Under the pieces are notes generated by a model that saw only the letters and a program-made list of their open reading frames with translations, was not told where the DNA came from and searched no databases. A program made the position numbers and the translations under genes. Positions 11,834 through 26,300 of a DNA stretch of 64,000 nucleotides are shown in pieces. Source of the stretch: Rotaria sp. Silwood1 (lineage: Eukaryota; Rotifera; Eurotatoria; Philodinida; Philodinidae); NCBI GenBank assembly GCA_905250075.1, contig CAJNOP010000137.1:260809-324808 (forward strand), read 5' to 3'. Each line of letters opens with the position of its first letter. Position 1 is the stretch's first letter.

Positions 11834-14800
11834 TTAATCTAAACAATTTGTACGATGACGATGATGTGATTGAGTACTACTTGATGACATATTATTTATA
11901 TTATTTGACTCTTTTAAATGATGTTCCATATTTGAACGAGCTTTTTGTAAAACATCTAATGTTGGCCGTACTAAAATAGAAAAAGAAAAAATGAATGTTA
12001 TTAAAAAAATATCATGATTTCAAATTTTTTCACATCATTTGAATTCACATACAAGAATAATTCTTTTCTATTTTTAGATAAATAAGAAAGTTCAACTATT
12101 TAGTTTAAAGTCATTATTATAAATCAAAAGATTGTATAATGACCTTTGACAAAAATAGTAACAAGAAATTATCTTGTTGTTAATTTCCGTTTTATTTATA
12201 ATGTATAATCTTTAAACAGAGTTCCTACGTAATAACCTTTTTTGTTTATTGTTTAAATTGTTCCTTTTTTTGGAAATATTAAAAAAAAATTACTCGACCT
12301 AAGCTGTTCTTTATTCTGGTACCAATAGAATGTCATCGAGTGCTGTGAAAATAACGTGTTTATTTAAAGTGCTATTTTAAAAACTGTGAATATTATTATA
12401 AACTGTTAATAAGTTTGTAAGATACAAACATTAGCATTCGAGATGACGTACAAAAAAAAATAATAATAATAAAATCATGCAGCAAACAATAAAAATAAGT
12501 TAACTAGATGAAATAAAAACTAAATTGGCACATGCATTAAATATTTAGTTAACTATTAGTGAAATTTATTGTGACAGGTGTAGGGGAGGGAAAGGCATAT
12601 ATATATATTGGCCGATTGTTTACATACAAAAAAAGACTTACGTAGCAATGCCAAATAATCGTCTGTATTAGCTTTTTTGTGATTTGCTTTCTGCAAAAAG
12701 TTTAGATTAAATAAGACAAACGAAACGAATGTTATTATTTTTTTTCTCCTCATATATTTTGTATATTCAGAAAATAAATAAAAAAAAAATGAAGAAAAAC
12801 AAATTTTTTTTTTGATTTGAAAAATACTTACTGTCAATTGAGTAAGTAATTGTTCTACATGAGCTGATTGTTCTTTATATTTTTGTTTTAAATTTTGTAA
12901 TTCTTGCATATAATTTGATTGAGATATTCGAAGTTCTTTATTCTAAAAATAAAAGAGAAAAAAAAAATAGTTTTTTTCTTTTTTTTTGTTAAATATCAAA
13001 AATAAATAAGAAAATTTACTTCATTGACAAGACGTGGATCATTAAATTGATGTTCATTATAACGATTCTTATTTGGTAAATATGCTGGCCAATATGATTC
13101 CATTAATCGGTAAGTTTCTTCTAAACTTGTAAGACATTGATTAAGAGAATTTAAACGATGTTCAAGCCATTCTATTGATGGGTCAGTCATTGATGTTGTC
13201 TAATTAGAAAGAACAAGAAAATATATCATACAAATAGTTCTTTGAATCATAAATAAATAGTCTATAAAAAAAAAACGTAGTCTCACTTTTCGAGAGTTCT
13301 TGAAAAACAGCTGCACCGGATCAAAAGCTTAATTTTTTGTCAAAACTCTTAGCGCCTTAGTTTTCTTAATTTAATAATTATTAATACTTATCAAATGAAC
13401 ATCGTCTTAGTTGAAAAGTAAGTTGACTATTTGGAAAGATTTCCTGATAAGATAATTTGCAAGTATTTTGAGATAATTATTTTGTAAATCATCTCAATCA
13501 AAACAAAAAGCGAATGTGAGTTTCACAATAGTATCTGATTGTAGATTAGTACACATGTAGATTTGTAGAGGAAGAGTTTTTCCGTCTAATAATGAATCAT
13601 ATGTTTGATTTTTGGGTTCAAACCTTTATGGGTCGAATTTAGTAGAAATGATCAAACATCCATCCACCCTCTAATTACGACTTGAGAATAAAAGAAACTT
13701 GATTTCATATATCTCGATTCATTGATCATTAAGCTTATGGATGATAAATTATTCATCATCTAAGACTGATTATACTAGTGACATGTTCAAAAAGTCAATA
13801 AAACTTCAATATAAATTCTCTTGTATATGAAGATATGTAAGTTGAATTGTTTTTCTTATATCGATGTAGTAAAAAATATCAGAAGAGTTTCTAAACTTTC
13901 ATTCTTTGAATAATTTTGTTCAAAATGCGACATATTTTTGTTTGAAGTTTCATATGTTTATACGACTGGTTCTAATCTAAGTTTTGAAGAATGTCCTAAG
14001 AGGCCAACTCAAGAGGGAAAAAACGAATATACCGTAATTCAGCGTACTTCCACAATATGTCATCACTGTGCATCAGATCTATTTAGCTATTTCAAGTCTC
14101 CCATCAATTTGTGTTACTGTATATTAGCCGAAGTCCAGCCTGCGTAAGTCTATCTGACAATAAAGCCCAAATACTTCATCGTACTCTCACTTTGGAAGTG
14201 CAATGAAGTATTTGGGCTTTAGGGTGAAAGTGACTTACGTAAGTTGGACTCCGGCTAATATACTACAACACAGATCGATAAGAAATTTGAAATAGCTAAA
14301 CAGATCTGATGTACAGTTATGCCTTAGTCTGGAAGTATGCTGAAATATAGCATTTTCCCTCTTGGGCTAACCTCAGAATTCGAAAAACTCTTGTAAGGTC
14401 TCTAATGAATCTTTTATATTTTAAAACTATTATGAATTAACCCTTTAAGTACCAGTGGGGCTTATAAGTCCCACATTTTTACAAGTTCATAAATTCTCAA
14501 TTATTCACGAACGCGAAACGATTTCGCAGTGCAGTTTCGGCTGTAGTATAGAGAAGACTTCGTTGAATAAACGTGTATGAAAATTATAGTCACAATGGAA
14601 TCGCTCAGCTAGTGAGCCTGATGGAATTTTGAAGTATAATCTCACTTCTAAAAACGAAGTCCAGTAGGCAATGTCCTTCGGTTTGTCTACAAAATATTTC
14701 AATTTCTTATGTTGGAATCAAGTAAAAAAGCACTCCTAGTGATACTCTTAAGGTTGATTTCGCAAAAGCTCTCATCTGATTTTTGAATGATCTATGCTCC

Positions 14801-17800
14801 CCCACAGGAATGGTGAGTATTGGTCAAATATGACTTTGGAAGATTTTTAAAAAATTTTGATAAAAGTATGAATAACAATTAGTGCTTATACTAAATATAA
14901 AATCTTATCAAATTTCTACCTTTGGCTGAGCCATGGTACTTGAAGGGTTAAATAGAAAAACGATTTATATATATATATATAAACATACATGTTTTGATCG
15001 AAGTTTTTCTTTAAGTTTAACTTCAAGTGCTTTTAATTCAATTCTAATGTTAGCTATTAATCGTCGAAGATTCTCATGATCTTCTAATTCACCAACAATA
15101 TATTTTTTTCCAAGATCTTAAAAACAAAAAAAAAGAAAATTCTTCGTTATTATATAACATACAAAAAACAACAACAACAATAACGTACTTATTTGTTCAG
15201 TTGCTAAAATAAAATAATTAAATATTTAATTAAAAAGTAAATTAAAACAAAACAAAAAAAAAGAAATTTTATTTTTAATTACCAAGTTCTGTTGTTGATG
15301 ATCCAAGAGGTCTTGAACGTTTTTCATCCATCATACTAACTAATGATATATGTTCAGCACCTATTGAACTTGTTCCATCAATAATACGAAGATCAGGATA
15401 TGAAACACCACGACCAGAAAATGAAAATTCACGTGCTGCTTTTGTTAGACGAATATTTTCATCTAATTTAGCTTGTAATTCATTTTGTTTATGAATACTT
15501 CGTTCAAGATCATGACGAAGACGACGCATTTCTTCTAATAATTCAGACATTTCACTTGTTCGAATTGTCATTTCACCTTTACCACCATCTAAATTTTGTA
15601 ATGTGATTTTAAATATTAAAAAAAACAAAAGTTTAAGTAAACATAAAATATTTTACCACGAGATGATATTTGTTTTTCTAATAAACTTATTTGTTTTTCA
15701 TAATGATCAATTAAAGCTTTTTTATTCATAATTTCATTTTGTAAAAGTTTTATTTCAGCTTGTAATCTAAAAATTTAATAATAGAACAAAAAAAAAACAG
15801 AATTTTTTTTTTTAAATATAAACCTTTGATTTTGATCTTGAGCTTGTTCAAGTTGAGTTTTTGTTGATTTTAATAATTCAACTTGTAAACGTGCTTGACG
15901 TAAATCATTTTGTTTAACATTTAAATCATCAACTAAATCAGTATGAGTTTTTTCTGATTTTAGGCGATATTGATTTAATTCAGTTTCATGAGTTTTTTTC
16001 AAACTAAAATATATAAATGATATCAATTAGGAATTAACTTAAATCATATGAAAATAGAAATCATCAATTTTTTCTCATTAAAATATATAGAACATACAAA
16101 AAAAAAACCAATAATGTTTTCATATCATAAAAAAAGCTGTAAGCACTTTGTCGAAACTCGGTCCTATTCTCAGGTGATATCTGAATAGGAACCTGCAAAA
16201 TCACTTTTTTTATTCCCGGTCTTTGACAACAGCTTCATTTCTAAAATCGAGCAACTTTTTTTAACGATCTGTGTACTTTTATGAATACATAAAATTGATA
16301 TAAATGATTTTGATTCATTACACCTGTGCATTTGAAAAACTCATAGTTTTGCAGACAGACTCGCAATCACCAAAGACTTTTATAGAAATAGCAAATAAAA
16401 ATATCTCATTTACAGATCTTTAATACTGTCAAAATAATAAACGTGAAAAAATATTACATAAAAACTGACCGAAACCAGTGTGAAAAATTTTTAGTCCCGG
16501 TCTCGGTCCCGGGACCACTTTGCAGTTCTCTATATCTGAACCTTCTATCTTTATAATATATATCGAAAAGGTAAATACAAAAGATAATTTGCTGATGTGG
16601 ATCATCGAAAAAACAAACGAATGAACACTTACTCATTAAGTTCTTTTGTTAATTGTCTAATATGATCATCTTTATCAGTAATTTGTCGTTGATATTCTTG
16701 TTGTGTTAAAGTATAACGTGTACTAAAAAAATACAATCGATAATCATGAATTTAAATTTTCTATTCGAAAATATATTTCACCTGTCGATAACACTTTCAA
16801 CACCACTATCTTTTTTGTTCAATGATGTTTCTAAATAATAATAATAACAATAGTAAAATATTCAATTAAATATCAAAATCTTTAATTATTGTATATGTTT
16901 AGGTGACAGTTAAGAGTAAAAAAAAAGGAAAGTGGATAAATACACATATAATGTTTTATCTTATCGACTTTTCTTAGTAAATGTTTAAAGCAACAAAAGC
17001 AACAGTTAAGAATGGTGAATGTATATATTAAAAAGTAGTGAAATAAGTATAAGAGAGAAAAAAAAGAATGTGATTTATTAAAATCAATGTGTCTGTACAA
17101 TACATTATTATTATTTATTTTCCTTCTCTGTCTGTCTAGAAAATTTATTTAATAAAATAAATATTTTTAATCAAAAAAAAATAAAACAAAATTAAAATAA
17201 ATAATATTAACATACTTTTTATTTTATCATATTCTTGTAAAATAGTTTTATTTAAATCAATTATTAAATCATCAATTTTATTCTGTTTTTCATTGAATAT
17301 AATTAAAGGAAGATCATTTTTCTAAAAAAACACATGAGAAAAGTTAATTTAAGATGCAAAAGGAATTAATATACATTTAAATTTAATATGTTTTAAACTA
17401 TTTACACCTTAGTTTATATTCATAGAGAATTTAATAAATATCTTGTAAAGGAAATTTTCAAAAGGATTAGTTACTTTTCAGTTGGATCAAGGTATTCATA
17501 ATTTATTAGATTCTATATGATTTCTATTATTTCGATTCACAAATGATTAATTAATTGAGAAGTTTTCGTTGTTAGTTAACAAACCTTAGATGATTGTGCG
17601 TATTGATATAAATTTTTATTTATTTGTTCAATATAATTTTGTTGTTTTATAATAAGATTTTGATATTGTTGTAATGTTATTTGATTATATTCACTAGTTT
17701 TATTAAGTTTTTCAAGTTGTTTTTTAAGTATATTTGATTCATTTTTATAAGTTTGAATAACACGATTTAAATTCTAGAAAAAAAGAAAAATAATTTTATT

Positions 17801-20363
17801 CATATTTGAAGGAATAAAAAATCTAAAAAAAAAAGAGTGGTAGAGTATACGAATAGATGTTTCAACGGATCTACAAACCAGAGATGTTCATCGCGGTTGA
17901 AAACTGACCGCTACCGCACCGCGGTGATAAAAACAGAAAACCTACCGCGACGCTGCCGCAACGCCACCAAAAATAACCATGCCGCGATGATTGTTAGAAT
18001 AATGTTGTGAATTTTACGATCTGTGACTGTTCAGGACTAGAACTGTTGTTACCAATCGATAAGATTCGTTGAATCTCATAGTTTTGCACTTGCAAACATT
18101 GAAATTCTGTTCGAATTCATGCATTTTTGCATTGTTCTCCAAAAAAAACCTACCGCTGCCGCGCCGCACCGCGATGGTTATTTGAAAAAAAACAACCGCT
18201 ACCGCCACAGCGGCGCGGTGGCGGTAGCGGCAGCGGTCGCGCCGCGATGGACATCTCTGAATCGTATCTCATACTTTTATTCTCTAGAGATTGCACTAAT
18301 AATTTTCAAAAAACAAAAAAGATTACCTTATTTTGTTCAATCAATTGTTGTAATGTTCCTGATTGAATTATATCTGGTGTATTTATACGAACACGTATTT
18401 GTAATTGTTCAATATATTTCTTTTGATTACGAATTATTTCTTGAAGTTCTTCTATATTTTTAATATCATAAGAATTATCAATTTTTTCATTTGCAATAAT
18501 CATATTCATAAATGTTGAAAGTTTTCGATCAGGATCATCAGCACTATGTCGACGTTGTCGAATTGAAGAAGAATCAATTAGACCTAAATGATATTTTATA
18601 TTATAATGAATATTTATCTATTTAATATATATAGTACATTTTAGTCGTATCAAAAGAGAGCCATCCTTTACAAGAATTAGCCTTTTTTTCTCAGCTGTTA
18701 CATCATCCTAAGTGTTATTCTTGTCATCACCTTAATTCCGAAAGTTGCTTCTGAGAAGGGATGTCGTATTGATTTTAAAACTACTGTCAATTTGTAGTAT
18801 CTACACAAAACTCAATTAAGTACCCGAACTTTTTCCAAGAAATTCAACGCTTCTTTGAATTTAAATGATGTATATGATCCCGCGTATCTGAAGTTTTCAC
18901 TCAAGAATGATTAATTAGTTTGAAAATTTTTCTCATAAGAAGATTATTTAATAATAGTTACGAACCAGCATCATATAATAATTTGATAGATTTCATTAAT
19001 TTTCGATAATAATGTCTTGATTGACGTTCACATTGATAATATTTTTCTTTAAGATGAGCAAATCTTTCTTGCCATTCAAGATTTGAATGTTTCAAAATTT
19101 CTATTTTTGATTGAATATCATTCGATGGTAATTCAGTATTCGATAATAATACATCATTATTTAATAAACTAATATTCAATTCTAATTATTATAGACAGAG
19201 AAGGAAAGAATGTGCAATCAAAATTAGAAATGAACAAAAAAAAAGTTATAAGCAAAAGTAGTGTTATGTGAATTTTTGAAAAAAGAAAAATAAAGCATTG
19301 ATCTTCACACAATAACGAATGACTTAAACAAACACCTGATGATGATCTCGAACTAGCATTGAGCATAGCAAGACGAGTATCATTGACACGATGTTGTTTA
19401 GCTTTTAATGCTTCAAGTTCATCATGATAATTAGCTAATTCAAGGGCTAATTCTGCTCGTGTATTTGAACCTTGAATATCAATTAATGCATCAAGTTTAC
19501 GCCATAAAACTTGATTAACATATTTTTGACGTGCTAGTTCTTTGCGTAAATCAAGTAGTTGATTGTGTAATTCGGTTATATTAGGTGTTTTTTCTATTAA
19601 TTATATTGTCCGATTGAAGAAAGTTTTTATTATGATTTTATAAGCGCAAGAAGAAGAAGAAATGATTGCGCGTATTTATTTGATTGAATTTTTTTTGTTG
19701 TTTTCTACTACTTTAGCAGAACTAAGCAAACTTACTTGCTAATTGTTGAACTAATCCTTCGTTGTCTTGTAGAGCCATTTCAAGTTCATATAGAAGTTCT
19801 TCACGATTTAGATGATCAAAATTGGTCAAACGAGGACGATCTTAAATTAAGTAAATAGTTAAGAAAATTACTGCTAACTATGCATCTATAAAGTTTATCC
19901 ATCAATGACAAAGGAATAAAAAATATTCAATATTTTCAATCTATTACAATCAATTGAGTTGATAAGGAAACTATTTATCCACTAGATGAAAAGAAGCTTA
20001 CAATCTGGTCAGCTTAATTACAAAACTCATAATGAGAAAGGTCACCATTGATTATAACTTATCTTCAACTGTAGCGATCAAGATTAGGCTGGTCTCATTG
20101 ACTTCTATTTCTATGGAAAAATGTACGCTAAGAAATTTCACATGCCTAATCTAAGAATGAATAGTCTTGATTTCTGAAAAACCTCACATGTCTCATCCTG
20201 CGGGATACTCGAAAATTGGATAAGGGAAATTCAAAGCTTAAAAAATTTTTTTTTGTCGTACAGGACTCTTCCTATCTTCCTTGTAACATATGTAAAATAA
20301 AGAAAGAAATAACTTACGGTGAACTACTACTCGTTGAGCATGTTGAACAGTGGACGAGTCATC
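11834..20363 (-). CDS. centrosomin C-terminal exons 50-67
   Basis: Exons: 20363-20318, 19840-19736, 19593-19336, 19181-18966, 18583-18327, 17773-17585, 17321-17216, 16830-16782, 16722-16633, 16003-15824, 15766-15657, 15588-15283, 15203-15189, 15116-14989, 13199-13020, 12942-12832, 12690-12642, 11970-11834 (TAA). Unlike the middle of the gene, phases vary, which fixes the joins. Exon 51 carries LNREELLYELEMALQDNEGL and exon 61 carries LLEEMRRLRHDLERSI, which resemble conserved C-terminal segments of CDK5RAP2/myomegalin (from memory of the family, not an alignment). Exon 61 continues into a Ser/Gly-rich non-coiled stretch. Exon 64 has a Trp/Tyr-rich patch (MESYWPAYLPNK). Exon 62 is only 15 bases. 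The tail is His/Ser-rich and ends NCLD. Confidence 0.85.
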
Positions 20364-23300
20364 CTAAATTCAATAATTTGTTTAGAATATTGAAAATTTT
20401 TTAAAACATACTCGTCCACTTGAAGATATATCTCGACGAGTTCGATCTAATTGTCGTTTAAGTTCATCGATTTGCTATAATAGATAAAAATAAAGAATAA
20501 AGAAAAATATATATTGTTTAATTTTTACATCATCTTTCTTTTGAATTTCTAATCTTAAGGCAACATTTGTAGGAGCACGTGCTCCTGAATATTCACTTCG
20601 TGAATCTTGATCGGATTCACGAGATTTTGAACGTAATTTACTAATAAGTGCTTCTTTAGCAATATCACTTTGACGTAATTTCTATAAATAAAAACATAAA
20701 ATAAAGATAGTTTTTTTTTGTTTTAAATTTTTATTTATTATTTACATCTATTTCTTGATCTTTATCGATTAATTTTTTACGTAAAGAAGCAATAGTTTGA
20801 TCACGATTTTCTAAGTCACCTTTAAATTGATTTTCCATTTGCTACAAAAAAAAAATAAATGAATAACAAGAAGTAAAATTCCAAAGAGTAAAGAAAACAT
20901 TGACTTACTTCATGTCGAAGTTGTGTTCGATTATAATCACTTTGAATAGATTGATGATTTTGACGTGTTTCTCTTAATGTTCTATCAGAATCAGATATAG
21001 TACGTTGAAGAGTCTAAAATATATAGAAAATTTATTCTTTTTTTTTTATTTATTTAATAGCAAAGTAGAGATGTGCTTGTGTTGTGTATGAAGAGAATGA
21101 ATGTGTTTACATTTAATGTCTGTTGCTGCTAGAAACTAGATATTTCTCTGTTCTTGTTCTTCTATTTTAAATTGGTAAAATAGTTGAGATTTTCTTCTGT
21201 CCTTCTTTTTTTCCGTTCTTCACTTTTCTTTCTTTCTTTTTTTTTTAATAACAGGAAGCAAATGTGAAAAACCGCACAGTATTTGTTTTTGCTCTTTTAA
21301 TGATCAATGATAATAACATATAGTGTTGATAGTGTTTACGAAAAAAGACATGAGATAAAGCATGTGCATATCTGTGAATGCGTTGTTTTTTGTTTTCTGC
21401 ATATAAATAATATATCTTTCTTACTTGCAGTGAATCAATACGATGCCTTCGTTTCTAAATGTCACTCGCAGTATTGTAAGTATGTTATAATTAAATGTTA
21501 ATATCTATCTAATTTACTACTACAGATTTTAATTTCATTAATATATTACCTGTATTGTATCTTCATGATTTCGAAGTCTAGCTTTAAGATCATCGATCAT
21601 AGTTTGATATTGAGCTATTTGTTCAGATGTTATATTTCGCATCTAAATTATATAGATAGAACAATTAAAATATAAAATTTTAATAAAATATTTGTCTTTT
21701 TTTTTTTATTACTTGAGACATTTCTAATTGTTTTTCTAAGGTTCTAATTCTATCTAAATGAGTCTAGAGACGAAAGAAATAAAATAATAATAATTATTTT
21801 TTTTTTTTTTAAACAAACTTCGTTTTCTTCAATTGCAATATTTAAATCAACATTTGAAATATCAAGTCTTTGTTGACAAATATCAAGTTCATGTTGTTGA
21901 GTCTTAGAAAAAAAGAATAGAAGAAAATCAATTTTTTTCTTTTGAAAATATTTAAAAACATTTTGTTTTTTTTTTTACATTAAATGTTTGTTCAATTTGT
22001 TGTAATTTAGCATTTATATTAAGAATTTCACGTTCACGATCACGAATAGTTGTTTGTAATTCACTTATACGACGTTCATATTCATTAATATTTCTTGTTC
22101 GTTCATTCAATGTTTCTTCACTTCGTTGATCACGTACTAAATATTGTTCTCGAAATGTTCCAATAACTGATGTATTATCCTAATTTCAAAATAAACAAAA
22201 GACTTTTGTTTTTTTTTTTTAATAAAATATAAATAAGACTAAAGAATTCACTTGTCGAGTATTATCAAGAATTTTTTCAAATTTTTGATCTCGTCCTGGA
22301 GATGCTTCAGTAAAGGTTCGAATAAAATGTTCTTCAGTATCAAGATTTTGTGGAAAATGTTCAATTTCAATCTAAAATGAGAGAAAAAAAAAAAAAACAT
22401 TTATTTATATCTTATAGAAAATACTTCAAGATCTAATTGAAGATCTTTTCCATCAAATGATGAACGAGCATGTTGAAGTTTCTTAAATAAAATAAAAAAA
22501 AATATTTATTAAAATGAATAATTTCATTGATTATAATTACTTGAATTATATGATCTTTTTCACGAAGTTTTTGTTCAAGTATATCGATCTAAATATATAT
22601 ATATAGACGAATTGAAAGGAACTATTTCTTATTTGTAGAAATGTTTTTTCTTCTTTGTTTATATATGAACGATTATCTTTATATTACTGAAACAAAAAAT
22701 GAAATTATGAATACATTTTACATCGATAATTAAATTCATTCTAAACCATTTATTCTATGAGTATTTTCTAGCTCACAAAAAAAAAAAAAGCTCTACTAAA
22801 ATTATTCAGACTATTGGTGTGTGTAATAAAGTTATTCAATGTAAAAGCATTTACTAATTTCATTATGAGTATATTATAAAAATGACTTGGAAAGTAATAT
22901 ATGTTAAAAAAAAAAAAATTTCTCCTTGTCTGATGACAGATTCATTTAGAGAAAAAATTTGATAGAATGATGATGAATAAAATTTCTCTTCGTTTTATCA
23001 ATTGATATTACAGAAAACTGTTCTTTTTTAATGTCTTCTTTAAAGAATATTTTGAAAATATCTTTTAGAGTAGACAGACACTTTGATTTTATTCTTTGGA
23101 AGGTCATTCATTTTTTTCATTTTTTCAATTATTTTAAAATCGACTATAGTTATTTTTATTTTAAGGATAAATTGTAATGTTCAAATAGAGTTTTTTTTTT
23201 TTGTTTCAACTATATGAATTGGTCGGGTCATGTTAAACTTTATTTTTTCAAATAACTCACTATCAGTCACCGATACAGTGTCAATCTTTCATCTATTTTC

Positions 23301-26300
23301 TCAAGGTTTTATTTAAAAGAAATAGAAATTATTTATGAATACTCTTTCATTTACTATTATTCTACCAATAAAAACTTTTATTAACCAAAAAAACAGATTT
23401 CTTTTTTTCTTTCTTGTGTCCATTAAAGACAAAATGAAAAATTCAACAAAAAGAATATATATACTCGTATGGTTTTATAAACTCAATTAAAATGTAGAAG
23501 AAGAACGAAAAAAAAATAATTTGAACATTTAAATCATTATTATCGATTTCATTGCTAAGTTTTCTTTATTTAAAATGACATAATTTATCTTCCGATTAAA
23601 TTAAAAATTATCAATTACCTTAACTTAAAATTCGTCTTTAAAAAATTGTTTTTTTTTTCCTTTTATGAATTGAAGTAAGATGAGAATGTAATTGTTAATG
23701 TGTTCGGTGAGAAAATGAGTTAAAAAAAGCAATAATGGAAAAAAAACGAAATCTTTACATTTTCTTCATTCTTTTTCTTTGTTCTGTTCTACTATTCGAA
23801 CCAATCAATTGAATATACAAAGAAACAACGACATATTTGAAGAGGTTGTTTAACTCTTTCCATTTATACTGAACAATTACTATTGACATTATGTTTATAT
23901 GTCTTTTAATGTTTCATTTTCTTACCAACTCCTGTTTGTTTTCATTCGTTTGAACAACTTCTTTTCCAACACGTTCTTCAACTGTTGTTAAATTTGTCTA
24001 TAAACATAAAGAAAGAAAAATTTTATTATTTGAAATAATTCATGTTTTACTTGTGGAGAAACATGACTATTTTGTTGTTCATATTCACGTTGAAGACGAT
24101 CATAAGATTCAACTAATTTTGTTTTATCTTGACGAAGATCATGAATTATTTGTTCATACTAATTAAGAGAATAGAAAGCAATAATAATAAATTAATAAAC
24201 AAACGATAATATTATTTAATATACTTGATTTAATTGTTTTTCAAGTGATTGACATTTGTTTTCTAAATCCTATAAATAGATATTACATAAGAAATTAAGT
24301 TTCTTCTTCTTTTTTTTTTAATATACATGAATACGATCAGTTTTCGTTTTTAATTCCTCGGTATACGATCGTGATAGTTCACGTTCAAGTTCTCCATTTT
24401 TTCCTTCAGATAACTTAAGAGCTTTGTTAAGACGATCAATATCAGATGTATAGCTCTGAGAAAGAAAAAAAAAACGAAAAGATTGATTTGTATAAGACAT
24501 ATTAATTATACAAACTTCAATTGTTTCATTGGCTTGTTTTAAATTATATTCTACTGTTTGCAGTCGATCTGCAAGCTATAGAAAGAAGCAAATTTTACAA
24601 AAAAAAACCCACATGATATTGTTCATTGATGAAATTCTTTAGAAAACCAACTTACACGTGTTCTTTCTGCCCTCATTTGATCAAGATCATTTTGAATAGC
24701 TTCTTGTTCTTTTCGAACAGTCTATAACAATAAGCAAAACTCATCAAAACAAAGATCTTTATTTTTTTTTTCTTTGCTATCTACTTGAATTTCAGTTTCT
24801 CGACGACTATTTAATTGACGATACTGAAAAATGAAAAATTTATATTTATAAAATATATTAAATTGAACTATGTTATTACTTCTTCTTCATATTCTTGTTG
24901 TACTTGTAGACGAATTCGAACTGTAAGATCATTAATATCATGTTTAAGTTGCTAAATAAATACACAAAAAGAAAAATTCTTGTGGTTTCTATAAAATATC
25001 AATTTCATATACAGTATTTTCATGATTCACAGTTTGATAATTCGATATAATTTTTTCGTTTTCATATTCTACACTATTTAAATCAGTTTTTATTATTTCA
25101 TAGTTACGTTTCCATTCCTATTAATAAATTACAATAAATGATTAATGTTAATTTCATAAATACAAACTTCATTTTCTCGTAATATATCTTGAATATCACG
25201 TTTTAATGTAGTTATTTCATTTTGATATCGTTTATCATTATCTTCATTATCATGAAATCGTTTTTCATAAATAGATATTTGTGATTTTAACTAGATTAAA
25301 AAAATATATATAGAACAATGAATTCATTAAAAAAGAAAGTTTTTTTTATTTCTTTTACTTCATCATTTCTTCTTGTTAATTCAAAAATTTTTCCATCAAC
25401 ATCACGATATCGATCTATAGTAGCCTATTAAAGATAAAAAAAAAAGAATATTATCATAAAAAAATAAATCAAATCTATCAAAATTTTTCTTACTTGATAT
25501 TCACGTCTTAAATTTTGTAATTCATCATTTGTATGATTTCTTTCCTAGAAGAATAAAAACAATATGTCATTTCAATAGTTCAATTAATACACGAGGGAAC
25601 ATTCCCAGGTGTTGAAATGCTTTTGAGTCGGGACTTTGCGCGTCTTGTAGACCTTGATGAATTATGTCTATCGTAAAAAAAGTTCGTGCCCTTAGCCTGC
25701 TCCTGGTGAGATATCGAGGTTTTAGTGAATTTTTCCCATAAGACTCCACATTTGCAGCAAGGCCATATTTTTTAATTTTGATCTGAAACTTTGTCTACAT
25801 AAACATCTCAGCTAGACTAGTTTGCACAAAAATTTTCTGAACTTTTGGACAAAGTCTCTCCGAGATATGAAGCTCTCAACGTATAGGCCGTTTTCCATAG
25901 ATAGCGTATAAAGCATGCATTTTTTGAAAGCTTCATATCTCGGAGAGATTTTGTCCAAAAGCTCTGAAAATTTTTATGCGAACTAGTCTAGCTGAGATGC
26001 TTATGTGGGCAAAGTTTCAGATCAAAATTTAAAAATATGACCTTGCTGCAAATGTGGGGTCTTATAGGAAAAATCCACTAATTCCTCGATATCTCACTGG
26101 GAACAAGCTAGGGGCACGAGCTTTTTTTACGATAGACATAATTCATCAAGGCCTACAAGATGCGTAAAGTCCCGACTCAAAAGCGTTCCAACACCTGGAA
26201 ATGTTCCCTCGTCAGTGACGGTTGAAAAATATTATTACTTCGATTTCACTACTCCTTCATTTTTACACGATTTCTTTTATTATCGAATTCTCATAGATTT

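Noticed and set aside
13605..13635. tRNA-like GGGTTCAAACC
   Set aside because: The T-arm stem does not pair and no cloverleaf can be drawn.
14505..14702. 65-codon minus-strand frame inside the piggyBac-like element
   Set aside because: Too short and without transposase landmarks; treated as part of the non-autonomous element.
16130..16520. Possible transposon with CCCGG-rich ends in a centrosomin intron
   Set aside because: The two ends show only partial inverted similarity (around GAACCTGCAAA and GAACTGCAAAG) and no target duplication, so the boundaries cannot be supported.
18119..18463. Plus-strand open frames of 79 and 114 codons
   Set aside because: They cover the GC-rich MITE and the antisense of centrosomin exon 54; no independent coding evidence.
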